From Phycisphaerales bacterium AB-hyl4 (GTDB lineage Bacteria > Planctomycetota > Phycisphaerae > Phycisphaerales > Phycisphaeraceae), in NCBI GenBank assembly GCA_041821185.1, contig JBGUBD010000001.1, forward strand, positions 310,001 through 374,000: 64,000 nt of DNA, written 5' to 3'. The notes beneath the pieces are model-generated. The model worked only from the letters and a program-made list of their open reading frames with translations, ran no database searches and was not told the DNA's origin. Position numbers and translations under genes: made by a program. This document shows, in pieces, positions 18,143 through 26,654 of this stretch; position 1 is the stretch's first letter; each line of letters begins with the position of its first letter.

Positions 18143-18580
18143 GGGGCCGAAGTATACCGCGCCAAGCCTTCACGCGCGAGGCTTCCGGATGACGCGAAAT
18201 CAACGCGCAAAAAACAGACCCGTCCCATCTTGGCGGAAAGCGGGGCGGGCCTGAAACGGAAAGCGGAGTGTAAAAGGCGGGAGAGACGAGACGCACGGTG
18301 AAAGCCGGGTGGGGGTGGTGTAAATAATGCTTCCAGAGTCGCCTCCATCTCTCCCGGCCAGCCAGGAGCATGAAGTTGTGCCGCGTCATGTAGCCGCCTT
18401 TTTCGGCCGTCCCGCGACACCGACAACATTATCTTATAAAAAGACCTTCTTGTCAACTGATAAGGATTGAAATTTTTCGCCGCGCCGAAATCGACGCTTG
18501 TTACGCGAGCTGCAATCCGACTTGGCCACGCCATCGCATCCGTGCTTTGCACGGAAAGAGCCAACGCATCTAATCGCTCA
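18143..18580. other. long leader region of moxR
   Basis: No convincing gene. Inverted GGGAGAGA and TCTCTCCC arms (about 18278-18286 and 18350-18357) could pair in the leader. Overlapping minus-strand frames are open but show no family resemblance. Confidence 0.4.
18428..18456 (-). promoter_or_regulatory. strong sigma70-type promoter upstream of moxR
   Basis: On the minus strand: -35 TTGACA (18456-18451), exactly 17 bp, -10 GATAAT (18433-18428). The expected start site is near 18421, giving moxR a leader of about 280 nt. No conserved riboswitch core is recognised in the leader. Confidence 0.6.
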
Positions 18581-18820
18581 TGACGCCAAGACGCCAGAAA
18601 GAAAGGCAAGCCACGAAGGCACGAAGGGGATGAAGGAGGCACGAAGGGGGAAGCAAGAATTAGAAGGAAGGGGGATGACTGGGAGGGGCAGGTGTTCAGG
18701 AACCTATTGCACACTTCCCTGCCTTTACCAAAAAAACCTCTGCCTTTCTTCGTGTTCTTTTCGTGTCCTTCGTGTCTTCGTGGCAAGAACGATTTGCTGT
18801 CCTTGGCGTCTTGGCGTTAA
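18581..18820. repeat. dispersed inverted-repeat element, copy 2
   Basis: About 240 bp with the same plan as the element at 9031-9290: GACGCCAAG-type units at the left, CACGAAG repeats, a variable middle, then CTTCGTG repeats and CTTGGCGTCTTGGCGT at the right. Here only two right-end octamers are present instead of six. The internal part resembles copy 1 when read on the opposite strand. Confidence 0.75.
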
Positions 18821-18847
18821 AAATCGAACGACTAAATATGCGATCGC

Positions 18848-18887
18848 CCTGAGGCAAGCGCTGCCCTCCTGAGGCAAGCGCTGCCCT
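18848..18887. repeat. perfect 20-bp tandem duplication
   Basis: CCTGAGGCAAGCGCTGCCCT occurs twice back to back. Each unit contains an imperfect inverted repeat (GGCAAGCGCTGCC). It lies 78 bases before the signal peptidase gene. Confidence 0.8.
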
Positions 18888-18964
18888 ATTGTTGCACCAC
18901 CGTTGGTTGCGATTGACTGGACCTTTCCGCGGCTCGCGCCCGCGGCGGCGGATCAGCCGATAGA

Positions 18965-20665
18965 ATGTCCGCGACTCGCAGTATCCCTACCAAAGAGGCC
19001 GATCGCTTGAGCAAGCCCGCCACACCGACAACCCAACACACGCCTCGGCGTCGAGGCGAGGAATCGATCAAAGAAACCTTTGAAGCGATCGCGATCGCCT
19101 TCATCCTCGCGTTCGTGTTCCGCGCGTTTGTCGTCGAGGCGTTCGTCATTCCCACCGGCTCGATGGCCCCCACGCTGCTCGGCCAGCACCTGCGCGTGCC
19201 CTGCCAGCAGTGCGGCCACCGCTTCGCAACCGACGTGCCCGACCGCCGCGGCGAGCAGCGCACCGCCATCCCGCTGCGCTCGCGGACGGGCATCACCTGC
19301 CCCATGTGCCGCTTCACCAACCACCTGCCCCAGGGCACTCGGCCGAGCTCGGGCGACCGCATCCTCGTCCAGAAGTACATCTACAACGTCCGCTCGCCAC
19401 AGCGATGGGACGTCGCGGTGTTCAAAAACCCGCAGCAGCCGGAGGTGAACTTCATCAAACGGCTGGTCGGCCTGCCCAACGAAGCGGTGCACCTGTTCGA
19501 GGGCAACGTCTACACCGCCCCACTCGACGACAGCGGCAACCCGGTCGAAAGCGGCTGGCGGATCGCTCGCAAGTCCGATCGGCCCGACGTGCAGCGGGCC
19601 GTATGGCAGCCGATTTATCACAGCCAGTACATCCCGCTGGACGAGGGCGACCCCGCCCGCAACCAGCTTCGCGATCGGCGTTGGCGCACGCCCTGGGTGG
19701 CGGAAGGCCCGCGGCAGGACGCATGGCAGATCGACAACCGCCGAAGCTATCGCTTCGACAGCGACCGCGACGGCCGAGTCCGCTTCGACTTCTCGCGTGG
19801 CGGCGACGATGAGACCGCCGGCCTATATCCCTACAACCAGCATCGCGCGTGGATTGACCCCGAACCGATGGAAGACATCCGCCTCGCCGTCGGCGTCGAG
19901 CCGGACCAGGCAGGCCTGCGCATCGCACTGACCACCACCGCCCGCCTCCACGACGGCCAGCATCAGGACACCGAACTCGGGGCCGAGCAGCTGACCGCGA
20001 CACTCGATGAGACAGGTGAGCTTCGCCTCACCGCAGGCGACCTGGAGACGGGCGAGATTCGCGCGGAGCTCGATCGCGTGCAGGTTCGTCCGCTTCGGCC
20101 CGGCCGAACGACGCGGCTGGAACTGTGGTATGTCGACCAGGAAGCCAGCGTCTGGATCGACGGCCGACGTGTGCTCCAACGTCGCTTCGACCCGCCGATG
20201 GACGTGCTTCGCGAGCGCCCCGGGCCGCTGGATCGCCCGGAGACGTTGCACATCTCCGTCGCCGGAAGCCCCGTGACGTTGCACCAGGTGGAACTCGACC
20301 GCGACCTCTACTACTCGACGCTCAGCGGCGCTGACCAGCGGCGGGCACGCGGCGCGATGGTTCGGCTGGGCGATCGCGTGGCCGGCTGGCGTCGGCCGTT
20401 GATCATCCGCGATAACGAGTATTTCCCCGTCGGCGACAACGGACCACAAAGCGACGACGGCCGATTCTGGCAACACGTCGACGAAACCATCGCCGAGCAA
20501 TACTTCGCCGACCGCCTCGCCGACGGCGAAGATGCCGCCGGCCTCGTCCCGGAAGAGCTGATGATGGGCCGAGCGTTCTTCGTCTACTTCCCCGCCCCCT
20601 ACCCCTGGCAGGCCGGCGGCAGGCAGATCGTGCCCAACTTCGGCGACATGCGGATGATTCGCTGA
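18965..20665 (+). CDS. lepB: signal peptidase I with zinc-ribbon-like and large internal insertions
   Basis: A 566-residue type I signal peptidase, about twice the usual length. One N-terminal membrane segment (AIAIAFILAFVFRAFVVEAF) leads into box B, IPTGSMAPTL, with catalytic Ser66. The general-base lysine is K165 in FIKRLVGLP. The C-terminal box E is GDNGPQSDDGR. Between the serine and lysine boxes are two CxxC pairs (CQQCGHRF and CPMCRF), a zinc-ribbon-like insertion. About 200 further residues (230-430) are inserted after the lysine box. It cleaves signal peptides on the outer face of the inner membrane. Planctomycete LepB proteins are known to be enlarged; the function of the insertions is not known. 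Confidence 0.92.
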   Translation: MSATRSIPTKEADRLSKPATPTTQHTPRRRGEESIKETFEAIAIAFILAFVFRAFVVEAFVIPTGSMAPTLLGQHLRVPCQQCGHRFATDVPDRRGEQRTAIPLRSRTGITCPMCRFTNHLPQGTRPSSGDRILVQKYIYNVRSPQRWDVAVFKNPQQPEVNFIKRLVGLPNEAVHLFEGNVYTAPLDDSGNPVESGWRIARKSDRPDVQRAVWQPIYHSQYIPLDEGDPARNQLRDRRWRTPWVAEGPRQDAWQIDNRRSYRFDSDRDGRVRFDFSRGGDDETAGLYPYNQHRAWIDPEPMEDIRLAVGVEPDQAGLRIALTTTARLHDGQHQDTELGAEQLTATLDETGELRLTAGDLETGEIRAELDRVQVRPLRPGRTTRLELWYVDQEASVWIDGRRVLQRRFDPPMDVLRERPGPLDRPETLHISVAGSPVTLHQVELDRDLYYSTLSGADQRRARGAMVRLGDRVAGWRRPLIIRDNEYFPVGDNGPQSDDGRFWQHVDETIAEQYFADRLADGEDAAGLVPEELMMGRAFFVYFPAPYPWQAGGRQIVPNFGDMRMIR

Positions 20666-21889
20666 CGCGGCCCTCAGCGGTTTACCGACCGTAAATATCC
20701 GGCGATATGCTGGTTAACACCCCCCGGCAAGCCCGGCTTTTCCACACCGCCACTGCTGGACAGACCATCCGCAACCGCCCGGCCGCGCGGTGCCCCACGA
20801 CCGCCTGGCGCTAAAGCCCCACAAGGCGTCAAACACCACCGGAAACGCGGTTTACGCCATGAACGGCGCTCCCGCCCGCGTCCCGGCCGTCACGCCGTTC
20901 ACACGGTTTTCCGCATCCCGCCGAGCCAACCATTCGGACGCGAATCGTCTCCACCATTTTGATCAACAGGTTTTCCACATCACCCACGGCCGACCTCGGG
21001 GCCACCGGCCCTTTGCCCGACTGCCCCTCGATCGGGATCGAATCCGAAGATCGCTATATGTCCTGCCCCGGTCTTACTATCCGGTAATTCCCGATAGCAG
21101 CGATCGGTGCTCCACGACGGCTGATGATTGAGGCCGGCGCCGATCGACGATCCGCTGAAGCCATAAAAAAACCATGCCCCGCGGATAGGATTCCGGGGGG
21201 CATGGCGGAGGAGAAAGAAGCAAAGTTGTGCGAAACCAGTCCCCGACAGCCGGGTCATCAATCAGCCGGGCAAGCCAGCGTTAGACCGTCAAACAACCTG
21301 AGTGGAAGCCCCTCAAACGATGAACGACTGTTCACGCCGACGCTTGGTCGGCCTCTCTCGGTCGCGGCTCGGCATAGCGAACCGCCCGGAAGATCGTTCA
21401 AATCGTTACGACCCGAACCTTCTTTAGCCTAACATCGGATGGTGGGTTTGGAAAGCTTGATAAACTGGGTAACTTTTTCGTTCCGCCACGCCCATGCAAA
21501 AAGGTGGCTGAAAACCAGGTCCAGGAGGCCCGTAACCTCCCCGCCGCAGACCAGAACGGCCTGCGGCCAGCGTCTACACAAGACAGCGAAGGTGCCACCT
21601 CGTTCATTGACGTTGCCGGCGGTAACACGGAAGCCTGGGTCCAAAGCGTCCGATCACTGATGCCTGCCAGCGCCGAGTTCCGGGCATCCCATCCATGGGC
21701 CACCCAAAGTCGGCATCCGTCAACCAACGGCGGCGGCAGCGAGTCCGTTCGACCTTCGCTGACGCTTTCGGCCCCCGTTGCCGGGAGCCTGCCTTACAAA
21801 ATGGATCGGCCCTGTTGCTGGCCCGCGCCGTCGGCGATCCTTGCCGACGCTGCGTAGCCTGGCCAATCCCTTGCGACCTTCCGACGTCG
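20666..21889. other. 1.2-kb gap without a recognised gene
   Basis: No protein family is recognised on either strand. It contains three DnaA-box-like nonamers (TTTTCCACA at 20738-20746 and 20971-20979, TTTTCCGCA at 20907-20915) and a minus-strand terminator at 21165-21205. The 680 bases between that terminator and mraZ could be a 3' untranslated region or an RNA gene. The core sequences of RNase P RNA and tmRNA were looked for and not found. Confidence 0.4.
21165..21205 (-). terminator. minus-strand rho-independent terminator
   Basis: On the minus strand CCATGCCCC (21205-21197) pairs with GGGGCATGG (21180-21172) and is followed by seven T residues (21171-21165). The nearest upstream minus-strand gene is mraZ, 685 bases away. 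Confidence 0.75.
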
Positions 21890-22375
21890 CTAAGTCGCGC
21901 TCGTCCGCGGCGATCGCATCGCCCGACGAGGATTCATCAACATCTGCGGTTGGCTCTTGAGCATCTGCTGCACATACTCTTGCCAACTCTGCCGGTCCCG
22001 TACTTCCAGGTGATCCTTCACGCCGAGAAGCACAACTTCCGCCCCAAGACCAGCCTGCTTCAACAAGTTGTCCGGCAGACGCACACGCCCCTGCCGATCC
22101 AACTCCACCCGCCTCGCGAGCGAAAACAGCAGCCGCTCGTAGGCCAGCAAGTCTCCTGCCTCAAGCTCGGAATCATCCAGTTCCCGTGCTCGCTGCTCGA
22201 AGCCCTGCTCGGTGTAGAGGCTCAACGCCTGATCATCACCCAAAGTCACGTAGAGATAGACCGAGTCGCCTTCCGCTGCTCCGACTGACCGCTGAATCTG
22301 TCCGCGGATGTCAGCCGGTATGGCAAGGCGATTCTTCTTGTCAATCGCGTGTTCATACGTGCCCGTGAAAACCAA
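21890..22375 (-). CDS. mraZ: MraZ transcriptional regulator
   Basis: A 161-residue MraZ with two SpoVT/AbrB-like swapped-hairpin domains (YEHAIDKKNRLAIPADIR and RRVELDRQGRVRLPDNLL). In most bacteria mraZ opens the division and cell-wall cluster and is followed by rsmH; here no rsmH or ftsL follows, so it stands alone. It binds TGGG repeats in its own promoter, and such repeats are present just upstream. The C-terminal 25 residues are extra and basic. Confidence 0.95.
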   Translation of the reverse strand: MVFTGTYEHAIDKKNRLAIPADIRGQIQRSVGAAEGDSVYLYVTLGDDQALSLYTEQGFEQRARELDDSELEAGDLLAYERLLFSLARRVELDRQGRVRLPDNLLKQAGLGAEVVLLGVKDHLEVRDRQSWQEYVQQMLKSQPQMLMNPRRAMRSPRTSAT

Positions 22376-22396
22376 GTGTCACCTCGTGCGGATGGG

Positions 22397-22451
22397 ATAG
22401 TAACCCACTCCGCCCCACTACGCAACACATTTTGCCCCACTGCCCCCCACT
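22397..22451 (-). promoter_or_regulatory. mraZ promoter with MraZ-type AGTGGG operator repeats
   Basis: On the minus strand four AGTGGG units lie at 22451-22446, 22441-22436, 22419-22414 and 22409-22404, spaced 10, 22 and 10 bp. The last two lie between a -35 TTGCGT (22425-22420) and a -10 TACTAT (22402-22397) separated by 17 bp, so MraZ bound there would block its own promoter. TGGG repeats at 10-bp steps are the known MraZ-binding pattern. Confidence 0.75.
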
Positions 22452-22767
22452 TTCTGCCACCCGCCAAAGGCCGGTTTGCTTTAAGTATCGATTTGCCCAA
22501 TAGAAAACGAATCCGCTACGGGCTTACCACGACCTTCAAGTTTTTCACGCAAGGTCCGAGAACGCGAACCAACGTGGATAACTCGCTTTTCAGCCGACCG
22601 AATAGGAGCAAATATGGTCGTAGATAATGCTGTCCATCCACATTTAGCCGCGGGCCTTGGCCCGCGCGTAACGGTTCAACACACCAAAGAGCGCGGCACA
22701 AACACCGCAACTGAATGTTGCAGGCGCGGCGATGCGTTGTCGGACTAAGATGTGAAGTCGTGACGCC
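22452..22767. other. intergenic stretch between mraZ and the YacP-like gene
   Basis: Divergent promoter space. A GC-rich inverted repeat CGCGGGCC/GGCCCGCG is at about 22650-22668. No gene seen. Confidence 0.4.
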
Positions 22768-23256
22768 ATGCTTTTGATTGATGCTTACAACGTGCTGCAC
22801 ACGACGATGCCGCCCGCGCTGGCCGGGCTGGACGCAGCAGGCCTCTGCCTCGCGCTGGCGCGTACGCCGTGGCGTGAGCAATCGATCAAGGTCGTCTGCG
22901 ATGGTCAGCCGGGCCCGCTGGGCTTGCTCGACTCCCCTACCGACGCGGTGGAGCTGCTCTACTCCGGCGTGAACCGCACTGCCGACGCGGTCATCATCGA
23001 CCACGTCAACCACCACACCGCGCCGCGTCGGCTGACCGTTGTCAGCTCCGACCACGAGATCCGCAAAGCCGCCCGCCGCCGCCGAGCCACCACCTGGACC
23101 AGCGAGCAGTTCATCCACCAGCTTGTCGAAGCCCTCCGCCAGGGCAACCACCCCACCGTCGGCCCCGAAAAACCCACCGGCACACTCGACGACGCCCAGA
23201 CACGCAACTGGCTCAAAGCCTTCGGCTACAAACCCGAAGACAACACCTCCACCTGA
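22768..23256 (+). CDS. YacP-like NYN-domain ribonuclease
   Basis: A 162-residue NYN (PIN-like) domain protein. The first acidic motif is MLLIDAYNVL and the third is VVSSDHEIRKAARRRRA, with ADAVIIDHVN between them. This matches the YacP/Rae1 family, ribosome-associated mRNA endonucleases in Firmicutes. The catalytic aspartates D5, D78-like and D94-like positions are present. The role of planctomycete members is not known. Confidence 0.85.
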   Translation: MLLIDAYNVLHTTMPPALAGLDAAGLCLALARTPWREQSIKVVCDGQPGPLGLLDSPTDAVELLYSGVNRTADAVIIDHVNHHTAPRRLTVVSSDHEIRKAARRRRATTWTSEQFIHQLVEALRQGNHPTVGPEKPTGTLDDAQTRNWLKAFGYKPEDNTST

Positions 23257-23391
23257 CGCCGACTGCATCGCGACGCCGTCTCACTACCGAAATGACACCG
23301 GTTCTCACTGGATTTCCGCACGTACCAATCACAGAATGAAACGTTGGGCAACGCGTTATGCAACGCCAACCACTTGCGAAAGGAACCGGCC

Positions 23392-23601
23392 ATGTACGAA
23401 CTGCACGACGGACAATGCGGCCTGTGCTCACACTTCGGCGAGCAACACCCCCAGAACGAAAAGCTCGTCACCATCCGCATCAAGGGCGAAGGCCCGGAAG
23501 ACTACATCGACGAATGTCACCACCCCCGCCACGAAAGCCTGCACCTGAAGGTCACACCCATCAGTGGATGTGATGGCTTCGAACCCGCCCAGGCCGCGTG
23601 A
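23392..23601 (+). CDS. small cysteine-rich protein
   Basis: A 69-residue protein with CGLCSHF near the N-terminus, CHHPRH in the middle and a late SGCDGFEP, four cysteines and several histidines that could bind one metal ion. ATG 23392 follows GAAAGGAACC, a strong ribosome site. It resembles short conserved planctomycete proteins of unknown function. The gene is followed by a terminator and is probably monocistronic. Confidence 0.7.
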   Translation: MYELHDGQCGLCSHFGEQHPQNEKLVTIRIKGEGPEDYIDECHHPRHESLHLKVTPISGCDGFEPAQAA

Positions 23602-23634
23602 ACCACCGCCAGAGGACAACCCACCAACACGCGA

Positions 23635-23665
23635 GGCCGTGCAGCTTAAGCTGCACGGCCTTTTT
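23635..23665 (+). terminator. terminator formed by a 26-bp perfect palindrome
   Basis: GGCCGTGCAGC (23635-23645), centre TTAA, then GCTGCACGGCC (23650-23660), followed by five T residues. It ends the small cysteine-rich gene. A very similar palindrome lies at 24819-24844. Confidence 0.85.
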
Positions 23666-23709
23666 AACGTGAATCACCCTGTTTTCCCTCTCACTCCCCA
23701 TCCTCAGCT

Positions 23710-24762
23710 TCACACCTGCTCCAGATACCCCGCAAGCAGATCACGACAGGCGTAAAGGTCATCCAGGTGCACCATCTCCGTCACCGTATGAATGTAGCGC
23801 GTCGGACATGACAGCGTCATCGTCCGCCGACCGCGCCCGGCCCGCTGCATCGTGCCCGCGTCCGTCCCGCCTCGCGCGAGGATCGACCGTTGATGCTTGA
23901 TCTTTTTCTTCTTCGCCACCTGCTCGAATGCGTCCAGCACATCCACGTCTGCGATCGACGCCGAGTCCATGACGGTCAGTCCCGCGCCGGCCCCCTGCTC
24001 GGTCACGCGCTGCTCGTTCGGCACGCCGGGCGTGTCCACACACAACGTCGTGTCCACTGCGATGCCGATGTCCGGCTGAAGCTCATACGCGGCAGTGCCC
24101 GCGCCGCGCAGGCCCACCTCTTCCTGCACGGTGAACACCGCCTGCACTTCGCAGTCGTGATGCTCCAACTGCTCCAGCGCCCGGAGCACGATCCAGCAGG
24201 CCACGCGGTTATCCAGACATTGCGACACCGCAGTAGCGCCCACCTCGATCAACGCTGATCGCAGTACGACCATGTCGCCGATCTTCACCTGCTTCCTCAC
24301 CTCGTCGCCCGGCAAGCCCAGGTCGACGACGAACTCTTCGATGTCGGGCACCTTCTTGCGATCCTCATCGCTGGCGATGTGAATCGGCTTGCCCGCCGGG
24401 TTGAGTACGCCGGGCAAGTCCTTCGCCGGATCTTTCAGATCCGGGCAGACCGTGACCAGCCGAGCGAAGAGGTTGCGGGTATCGAACCCGCCCACGGGGT
24501 TGAGGCGGATGAACCCGCGCTCGTCGACATACTTCACGAGGAAGCCGATCTGATCCATGTGCGCCGCGAGCATGACCCGCGTCGGCTGCTTCGCCGGCTT
24601 GCCCTTGCTCGGCCGAGGCTTGCGGATCGCAATCACCGACCCCAGCGCATCGACCCGCACCTCGTCCACCAGGCTCGCCACGCGCTCGCGCACCAGCTCG
24701 CGCATTCGATGTTCACGTCCGGGCACCGCCGCCGCCTCGACCAGTTCTTTGAGTAGTTCCAT
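23710..24762 (-). CDS. M42-family metallo-aminopeptidase
   Basis: A 350-residue M42 peptidase of the glutamyl-aminopeptidase/tetrahedral TET/cellulase M type. Metal ligands are in LAAHMDQIGF (His and Asp), VQEEVGLRGA (the catalytic and metal-binding Glu pair), AVDTTLC and the late YIHTVTEMVHLDD. It has the PDZ-like insertion expected of the family. The enzyme probably trims N-terminal residues from peptides in the cytoplasm. It is divergent from guaB. Confidence 0.92.
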   Translation of the reverse strand: MELLKELVEAAAVPGREHRMRELVRERVASLVDEVRVDALGSVIAIRKPRPSKGKPAKQPTRVMLAAHMDQIGFLVKYVDERGFIRLNPVGGFDTRNLFARLVTVCPDLKDPAKDLPGVLNPAGKPIHIASDEDRKKVPDIEEFVVDLGLPGDEVRKQVKIGDMVVLRSALIEVGATAVSQCLDNRVACWIVLRALEQLEHHDCEVQAVFTVQEEVGLRGAGTAAYELQPDIGIAVDTTLCVDTPGVPNEQRVTEQGAGAGLTVMDSASIADVDVLDAFEQVAKKKKIKHQRSILARGGTDAGTMQRAGRGRRTMTLSCPTRYIHTVTEMVHLDDLYACRDLLAGYLEQV

Positions 24763-24818
24763 AACGTCGAAATCTACCTGCCGCGCCTATGATGAGCAAT
24801 TCCCCCCACCCACCGCAA

Positions 24819-24844
24819 GGCAGTGCACCTTAAGGTGCACTGCC
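24819..24844. repeat. 26-bp perfect palindrome centred on CTTAAG
   Basis: GGCAGTGCACC and GGTGCACTGCC flank TTAA. It matches the palindrome at 23635-23660 at most positions, with compensating changes on both arms. No T-run follows. It lies between the divergent M42 peptidase and guaB genes. Confidence 0.85.
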
Positions 24845-24891
24845 CCACCCTTGACCTTGACGAAATTCCCATGATCCGGTAACAGTGTGCC

Positions 24892-26373
24892 ATGGAAGCC
24901 AAAATTATCACCGACGGCATCACCTTCGACGACGTCCTGCTCATCCCCGCCCGCAGCGACGTGGTTCCCACCCAGACCGACGTGTCCACCCAGCTGACGC
25001 GCCGCATCCGCCTGAACATCCCCATTCTCTCCTCTCCGATGGATACCGTAACTGAGGCGGCGCTGGCCATTGCGCTCGCACAGGAAGGCGGCCTCGGCGT
25101 CGTCCACAAGAACCTCGACGCCGACGAACAGGTCCGCGAGGTCATCAAGGTTAAACGCTCGGCCAACGGCATCATCACCGACCCGGTGACCCTGGCCCCC
25201 GACGTGCCCGCCGCCCGCGTTCGCCAGCTCATGCGCGAGCAGAACATCTCCGGCGTGCCCATCACCGTCGACGGCAAGCCCAACAGCGAAGTCGTCGGCA
25301 TCATCACCCGCCGCGACATGATGTTCCTCACCGACGACGAGACCCCGCTGCATCAGGTGATGAGCAAAGACCGCCTCATCACCGCGCCGCCCACCACCAC
25401 CCTCGAACAGGCCGAGGCCATCCTCAACAAAAACAAGGTCGAGAAGCTGCTGCTCGTTGATAACAACATGCAGCTCACCGGCCTGATCACGATGCGCGAC
25501 ATCGCCAAGCTTGAGCAGTTCCCCCTCGCCTGCCGCGACGATCGTGGCAGGCTGCGTGTGGGCGCTGCCGTGGGCGTCAACCAGCTCGACCGTGTCGATG
25601 CACTGATCAAAGCGGAAGTCGACCTGATCGTCGTCGACTCGGCGCATGGCCATAGCAGCAACGTCATCGAGACGGTCAAAGCCATCAAAGCCCGCTACGA
25701 CATTGACGTGATCGCGGGCAACATCGCCACCGAGCAAGGCGCTCGCGACCTCATCGCCGCCGGCGCGGATGCGATCAAGGTCGGCATCGGGCCCGGGTCG
25801 ATCTGCACCACCCGCGTCGTGACCGGCGTGGGCATGCCGCAGGTCTCCGCCATCTTCAACGCCTGCCGCGCCGCCGACGCAGAAGGCGTCCCCGTCATCG
25901 CCGACGGCGGCATCCGCCAGAGTGGTGACATCGCCAAAGCCATCGCCGCCGGGGCGTCGGCCGTGATGCTCGGCTCACTGTTCGCCGGCCTCGACGAAGC
26001 GCCCGGCGAAACCATCATCCACATGGGCCGACGCTACAAAACCTACCGCGGCATGGGCAGCCAGGGCGCCATGATGCAAGGCTCCGCCGACCGCTACGGC
26101 CAGTCCGGCGTCAAAGAACGCGGCAAGCTCGTCCCCGAAGGCGTCGAAGGCCGAGTCCCCTACCGCGGCCCGCTCGGCGACTTCGTCTACCAACTCGTCG
26201 GCGGCCTGCGAGCCGGCATGGGCTACTGCGGTGCCCACACCGTCCCCGACTTACGCGAACACGCCCGCTTCGTCCGCGTCAGCGGCGCGAGTCTGGTCGA
26301 GTCACACCCACACGACATCACGATCACGCGTGAAGCCCCGAACTATTCCGTGGAGGTTCGCGTGGACGAGTAA
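24892..26373 (+). CDS. guaB: inosine-5'-monophosphate dehydrogenase
   Basis: A 493-residue complete IMP dehydrogenase, which oxidises IMP to XMP with NAD+ in guanine nucleotide synthesis. The TIM barrel begins with [14 protein letters not shown]. Two CBS domains occupy about residues 95-205. The catalytic cysteine is C305 in [11 protein letters not shown]. The flap has [10 protein letters not shown], and [11 protein letters not shown] is the mobile-flap RY region. The start is ATG 24892; no strong ribosome site precedes it. It is followed by tRNA-Ile. Confidence 0.97.
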   Translation: MEAKIITDGITFDDVLLIPARSDVVPTQTDVSTQLTRRIRLNIPILSSPMDTVTEAALAIALAQEGGLGVVHKNLDADEQVREVIKVKRSANGIITDPVTLAPDVPAARVRQLMREQNISGVPITVDGKPNSEVVGIITRRDMMFLTDDETPLHQVMSKDRLITAPPTTTLEQAEAILNKNKVEKLLLVDNNMQLTGLITMRDIAKLEQFPLACRDDRGRLRVGAAVGVNQLDRVDALIKAEVDLIVVDSAHGHSSNVIETVKAIKARYDIDVIAGNIATEQGARDLIAAGADAIKVGIGPGSICTTRVVTGVGMPQVSAIFNACRAADAEGVPVIADGGIRQSGDIAKAIAAGASAVMLGSLFAGLDEAPGETIIHMGRRYKTYRGMGSQGAMMQGSADRYGQSGVKERGKLVPEGVEGRVPYRGPLGDFVYQLVGGLRAGMGYCGAHTVPDLREHARFVRVSGASLVESHPHDITITREAPNYSVEVRVDE

Positions 26374-26419
26374 GCTAGCCGTCTGCAGGGTGTAGCCATC
26401 AGGCGTGCCGGACCAAGGT

Positions 26420-26448
26420 TTGCTTGGCTGGATTGTCCCCGTTATGAT
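26420..26448 (+). promoter_or_regulatory. tRNA-Ile promoter
   Basis: TTGCTT (26420-26425), 17 bp, TATGAT (26443-26448), ending 18 bases before the mature tRNA 5' end. Confidence 0.55.
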
Positions 26449-26466
26449 TACGCCCCGCCCGTAACC

Positions 26467-26540
26467 GGGCTCGTAGCTCAGCTGGTCAGAGCGCACCCCT
26501 GATAAGGGTGAGGTCGCAAGTTCGAATCTTGCCGGGCCCA
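26467..26540 (+). tRNA. tRNA-Ile(GAU)
   Basis: 74 nt without an encoded CCA. The acceptor arms GGGCTCG and CGGGCCC pair with one U-G. The D arm is GCTC/GAGC. The anticodon stem CACCC/GGGTG encloses CTGATAA with anticodon GAT. The T arm is GCAAG-TTCGAAT-CTTGC and the discriminator is A. The 3' half from the anticodon loop onward is duplicated at 61356-61398, so this gene is the attachment site of the island. Confidence 0.97.
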
Positions 26541-26541
26541 T
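26499..26541. repeat. attL, 43-bp direct repeat
   Basis: Begins in the tRNA-Ile anticodon loop and ends one base past the discriminator. It is identical to 61356-61398; the flanking bases differ (C versus T before, T versus C after). Confidence 0.92.
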
Positions 26542-26654
26542 TAACATAAGTCAGGCTGAAAGCGAAAGTTTCGCTTACCCGTCGTTCGACGGCGCGGCCG
26601 TAACCCGAAGGCAAAAACGTACCCATGGGTACGTTGCACCGAAGGGAACGAGCC

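Noticed and set aside
20738..20979. Possible replication origin from three TTTTCCACA/TTTTCCGCA boxes
   Set aside because: The boxes deviate from TTATCCACA, are widely spaced and no dnaA, dnaN or AT-rich unwinding element is nearby.
21205..21890. Possible RNase P RNA or tmRNA gene beside mraZ
   Set aside because: The conserved cores (GAGGAAAGTCCG-type and the tRNA-like 3' end) were looked for on both strands and not found.
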